Below are positions 39,087 through 40,304 of a DNA stretch of 40,304 nt, in pieces. Numbering within the stretch: position 1 is the first letter of the stretch; each line of letters starts with the position of its first letter. The position numbers and the translations under genes are program-made. Origin of the DNA: an uncultured Lachnospiraceae bacterium (GTDB lineage: Bacteria; Bacillota; Clostridia; Lachnospirales; Lachnospiraceae); NCBI GenBank assembly GCA_905233835.1, contig CAJOGB010000002.1, forward strand, positions 1-40,304, given 5' to 3'. The notes under the pieces were generated by a model. The model was not told the DNA's origin, did not search any database, and worked only from the letters and a program-made list of their open reading frames with translations.

Positions 39087-39965
39087 ATGGCTAACTCTAT
39101 GACCGGTTTCGGACGTTACGAAAACGTTGTTAATTCCTTAAAGGTATGCGTTGAAATCAAATCCGTAAACCATCGTTTTTTAGATTTGAATTTAAAGCTT
39201 CCAAGAAAATTTTCTTTCTTTGAAAATGAAGCCAGAAATATTATAAAAAACCGTATTTCCCGCGGAAAGGTGGATGTGTTCTTTTCTTTTGAGGAAGATG
39301 CGGCGGATGAAGTGGAAATCCATTATCATCCTGAGATTGCGAAAAAGTATTACGACGGACTCATGGAAATGAAGGAACAGTTTGACTTAAAGGATTCCGT
39401 TTCCGTTGGCTTACTTGCCCGTTTCCCGGATGTGTTTACCCAGGATGCAAAAGAAGAAGATCAGGATGAACTTTGCGAGATTTTAAGCGAAACTTTAAAC
39501 AAAGCTTTGGATGATTTTGTATTAAATCGTAAAGAAGAAGGAAATCGCTTGGTTTCCGATTTGCTTGTAAAAATGGATGAGATGGAAAAACTGGTGGATC
39601 AAGTGGAAACTTATTTCCCGAGCATTATCGAAGAGTATAAAAACAGACTTCTTTCAAAGACTAAAGATTTGATTGAGAATCATCAGTTAGATGAGTCCCG
39701 TATCGCTGCGGAAGTGGTTTTGTATGCGGATAAGATTTGCGTGGATGAAGAATTGGTTCGTTTAAAGAGCCATGTAAAAGAAGCCAGAGATACCCTTACC
39801 GCAAAGGATGAAGTGGGAAGAAAGATGGATTTCTTGGCTCAGGAAATGAATCGTGAAAGCAATACGCTTTTGTCTAAGTCAACTGACGTTAAAGTTGCGG
39901 ATATCGGAATTGAACTTAAGACTTTAATTGAAAAGATTCGTGAACAGATTCAGAATTTAGAGTAG
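39087..39965 (+). CDS. yicC: YicC/YloC-family endoribonuclease-like protein
   Basis: A 292-residue YicC family protein. The N-terminus NSMTGFGRYENVVNSLKVCVEIKSVNHRFLDLNLKLPRKF is diagnostic. The C-terminal domain (DUF1732) carries EVVLYADKICVDEELVRLKSH and GRKMDFLAQEMNRESNTLLSKS. E. coli YicC is reported to be an endoribonuclease that acts on small RNA; the role in Firmicutes is unsettled. The start at 39087 fits the family (MTGFG within the first ten residues). It is followed after 9 bases by gmk, the usual neighbour. The remA (DUF370) gene often found between them is missing. Confidence 0.94.
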   Translation: MANSMTGFGRYENVVNSLKVCVEIKSVNHRFLDLNLKLPRKFSFFENEARNIIKNRISRGKVDVFFSFEEDAADEVEIHYHPEIAKKYYDGLMEMKEQFDLKDSVSVGLLARFPDVFTQDAKEEDQDELCEILSETLNKALDDFVLNRKEEGNRLVSDLLVKMDEMEKLVDQVETYFPSIIEEYKNRLLSKTKDLIENHQLDESRIAAEVVLYADKICVDEELVRLKSHVKEARDTLTAKDEVGRKMDFLAQEMNRESNTLLSKSTDVKVADIGIELKTLIEKIREQIQNLE

Positions 39966-39974
39966 GAGAAAGTA

Positions 39975-40304
39975 ATGGATTTTAGTAAAGGTTTGGTAAT
40001 TGTTTTGTCCGGCTTTTCCGGCGCAGGCAAGGGTACCATTATGAAACACCTTTTAAAATTGCATAAGGATGAGTATAATTTATCCATTTCCGCGACTTCG
40101 AGAGAAAAACGAACCGGTGAAAAAGAAGGACGTGAATACTTCTTTAAAACCAGAGAAGAGTTCGAAGAAATGATTAAAAACAATGAACTTTTGGAGTATA
40201 CCGAGTTTAACGGAAACTATTACGGCACTCCGAAAGAGTATGTGGAAACATTGGTAAATCAGGGAAAAGATGTTATCTTGGAAATTGAGATTGACGGTGC
40301 TTTG
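39975..40304 (+). CDS. gmk: Guanylate kinase, N-terminal part (3' end outside window)
   Basis: The first 110 codons of a guanylate kinase, which phosphorylates GMP to GDP with ATP. The P-loop is VIVLSGFSGAGKGTIMKHLL, where the family more often has GPSG before GKGT. GMP-binding segments are SATSREKRTGEKEGREYFF and LLEYTEFNGNYYGTP, followed by DVILEIEIDGAL at the window edge. AGGAG lies just before the ATG, and the yicC stop is 9 bases upstream. The family length is about 200 residues, so about half is visible. Confidence 0.96.
   Translation, partial: MDFSKGLVIVLSGFSGAGKGTIMKHLLKLHKDEYNLSISATSREKRTGEKEGREYFFKTREEFEEMIKNNELLEYTEFNGNYYGTPKEYVETLVNQGKDVILEIEIDGAL

Noticed and set aside
1..40304. 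Mobile element, prophage, CRISPR array or tRNA/rRNA gene
   Set aside because: No transposase, integrase, phage structural protein, spaced direct repeats or rRNA/tRNA-like sequence was recognised. The only notable direct repeat is the coding 12-bp array at 10071-10154.

Overview
The window is about 40 kb of a low-GC Firmicute chromosome. The organism is most likely a member of Lachnospiraceae (Clostridia). The cysS-mrnC-rlmB-sigH order, AGGAGG ribosome binding sites, TTGACA/TATAAT-type promoters and U-tailed hairpin terminators fit a Firmicute. The block of large uncharacterised proteins at 23.2-30.1 kb matches, from memory, families DUF5717 and DUF5716, which I associate with Lachnospiraceae. 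I see no mobile elements, prophage genes, CRISPR arrays, tRNA or rRNA genes. The stretch looks like core chromosome, with no gap between genes longer than about 200 bases.

Layout. 0-2.8 kb: end of cysS, then mrnC, rlmB and sigH, closed by a bidirectional terminator. 2.9-3.7 kb (minus): a PHP-family histidinol-phosphatase. 3.8-6.9 kb: a glycolytic run gap | pgk-tpiA with a strong promoter, a terminator after gap and another after tpiA. 7.0-9.3 kb: degV-purA. 9.3-12.5 kb: an ABC ATPase with a repetitive acidic tail and a GldF-GldG-like fused permease; a small minus-strand membrane protein overlaps the permease 3' end. 12.8-21.9 kb: a SEC-C protein, then thrS, a Sel1-repeat lipoprotein, a CapA-like lipoprotein, gpmI, purC and purB in one direction, ending in a 20-bp-stem terminator. 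22.0-23.1 kb (minus): a CobD/HisC-like aminotransferase. 23.1-30.1 kb: a four-gene operon of unknown function. 30.1-33.3 kb: gltX and a compact UvrD-like helicase, convergent with a DUF1292 protein. 33.7-37.2 kb: a GH13-fold protein that has lost its catalytic residues, a DUF5662 protein and trpS, convergent with rqcH. 39.0-40.3 kb: yicC and the start of gmk.

Functionally the window mixes translation (cysS, thrS, gltX, trpS, rlmB, mrnC, rqcH), central glycolysis (gap, pgk, tpiA, gpmI), purine synthesis (purA, purB, purC, gmk) and RNA or signal control (sigH, yicC). The best candidates for undescribed biology are: (1) the four-gene operon coding for a 1182-residue beta-sandwich/solenoid protein, an Hsp70/actin-fold protein with a degenerate phosphate-2 motif, a TPR protein and a two-TM coiled-coil membrane protein; and (2) the pseudo-GH13 protein, where all four conserved catalytic regions are altered but the surrounding family sequence is kept. 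Family names come from reading the sequence and from memory; no database search was run.
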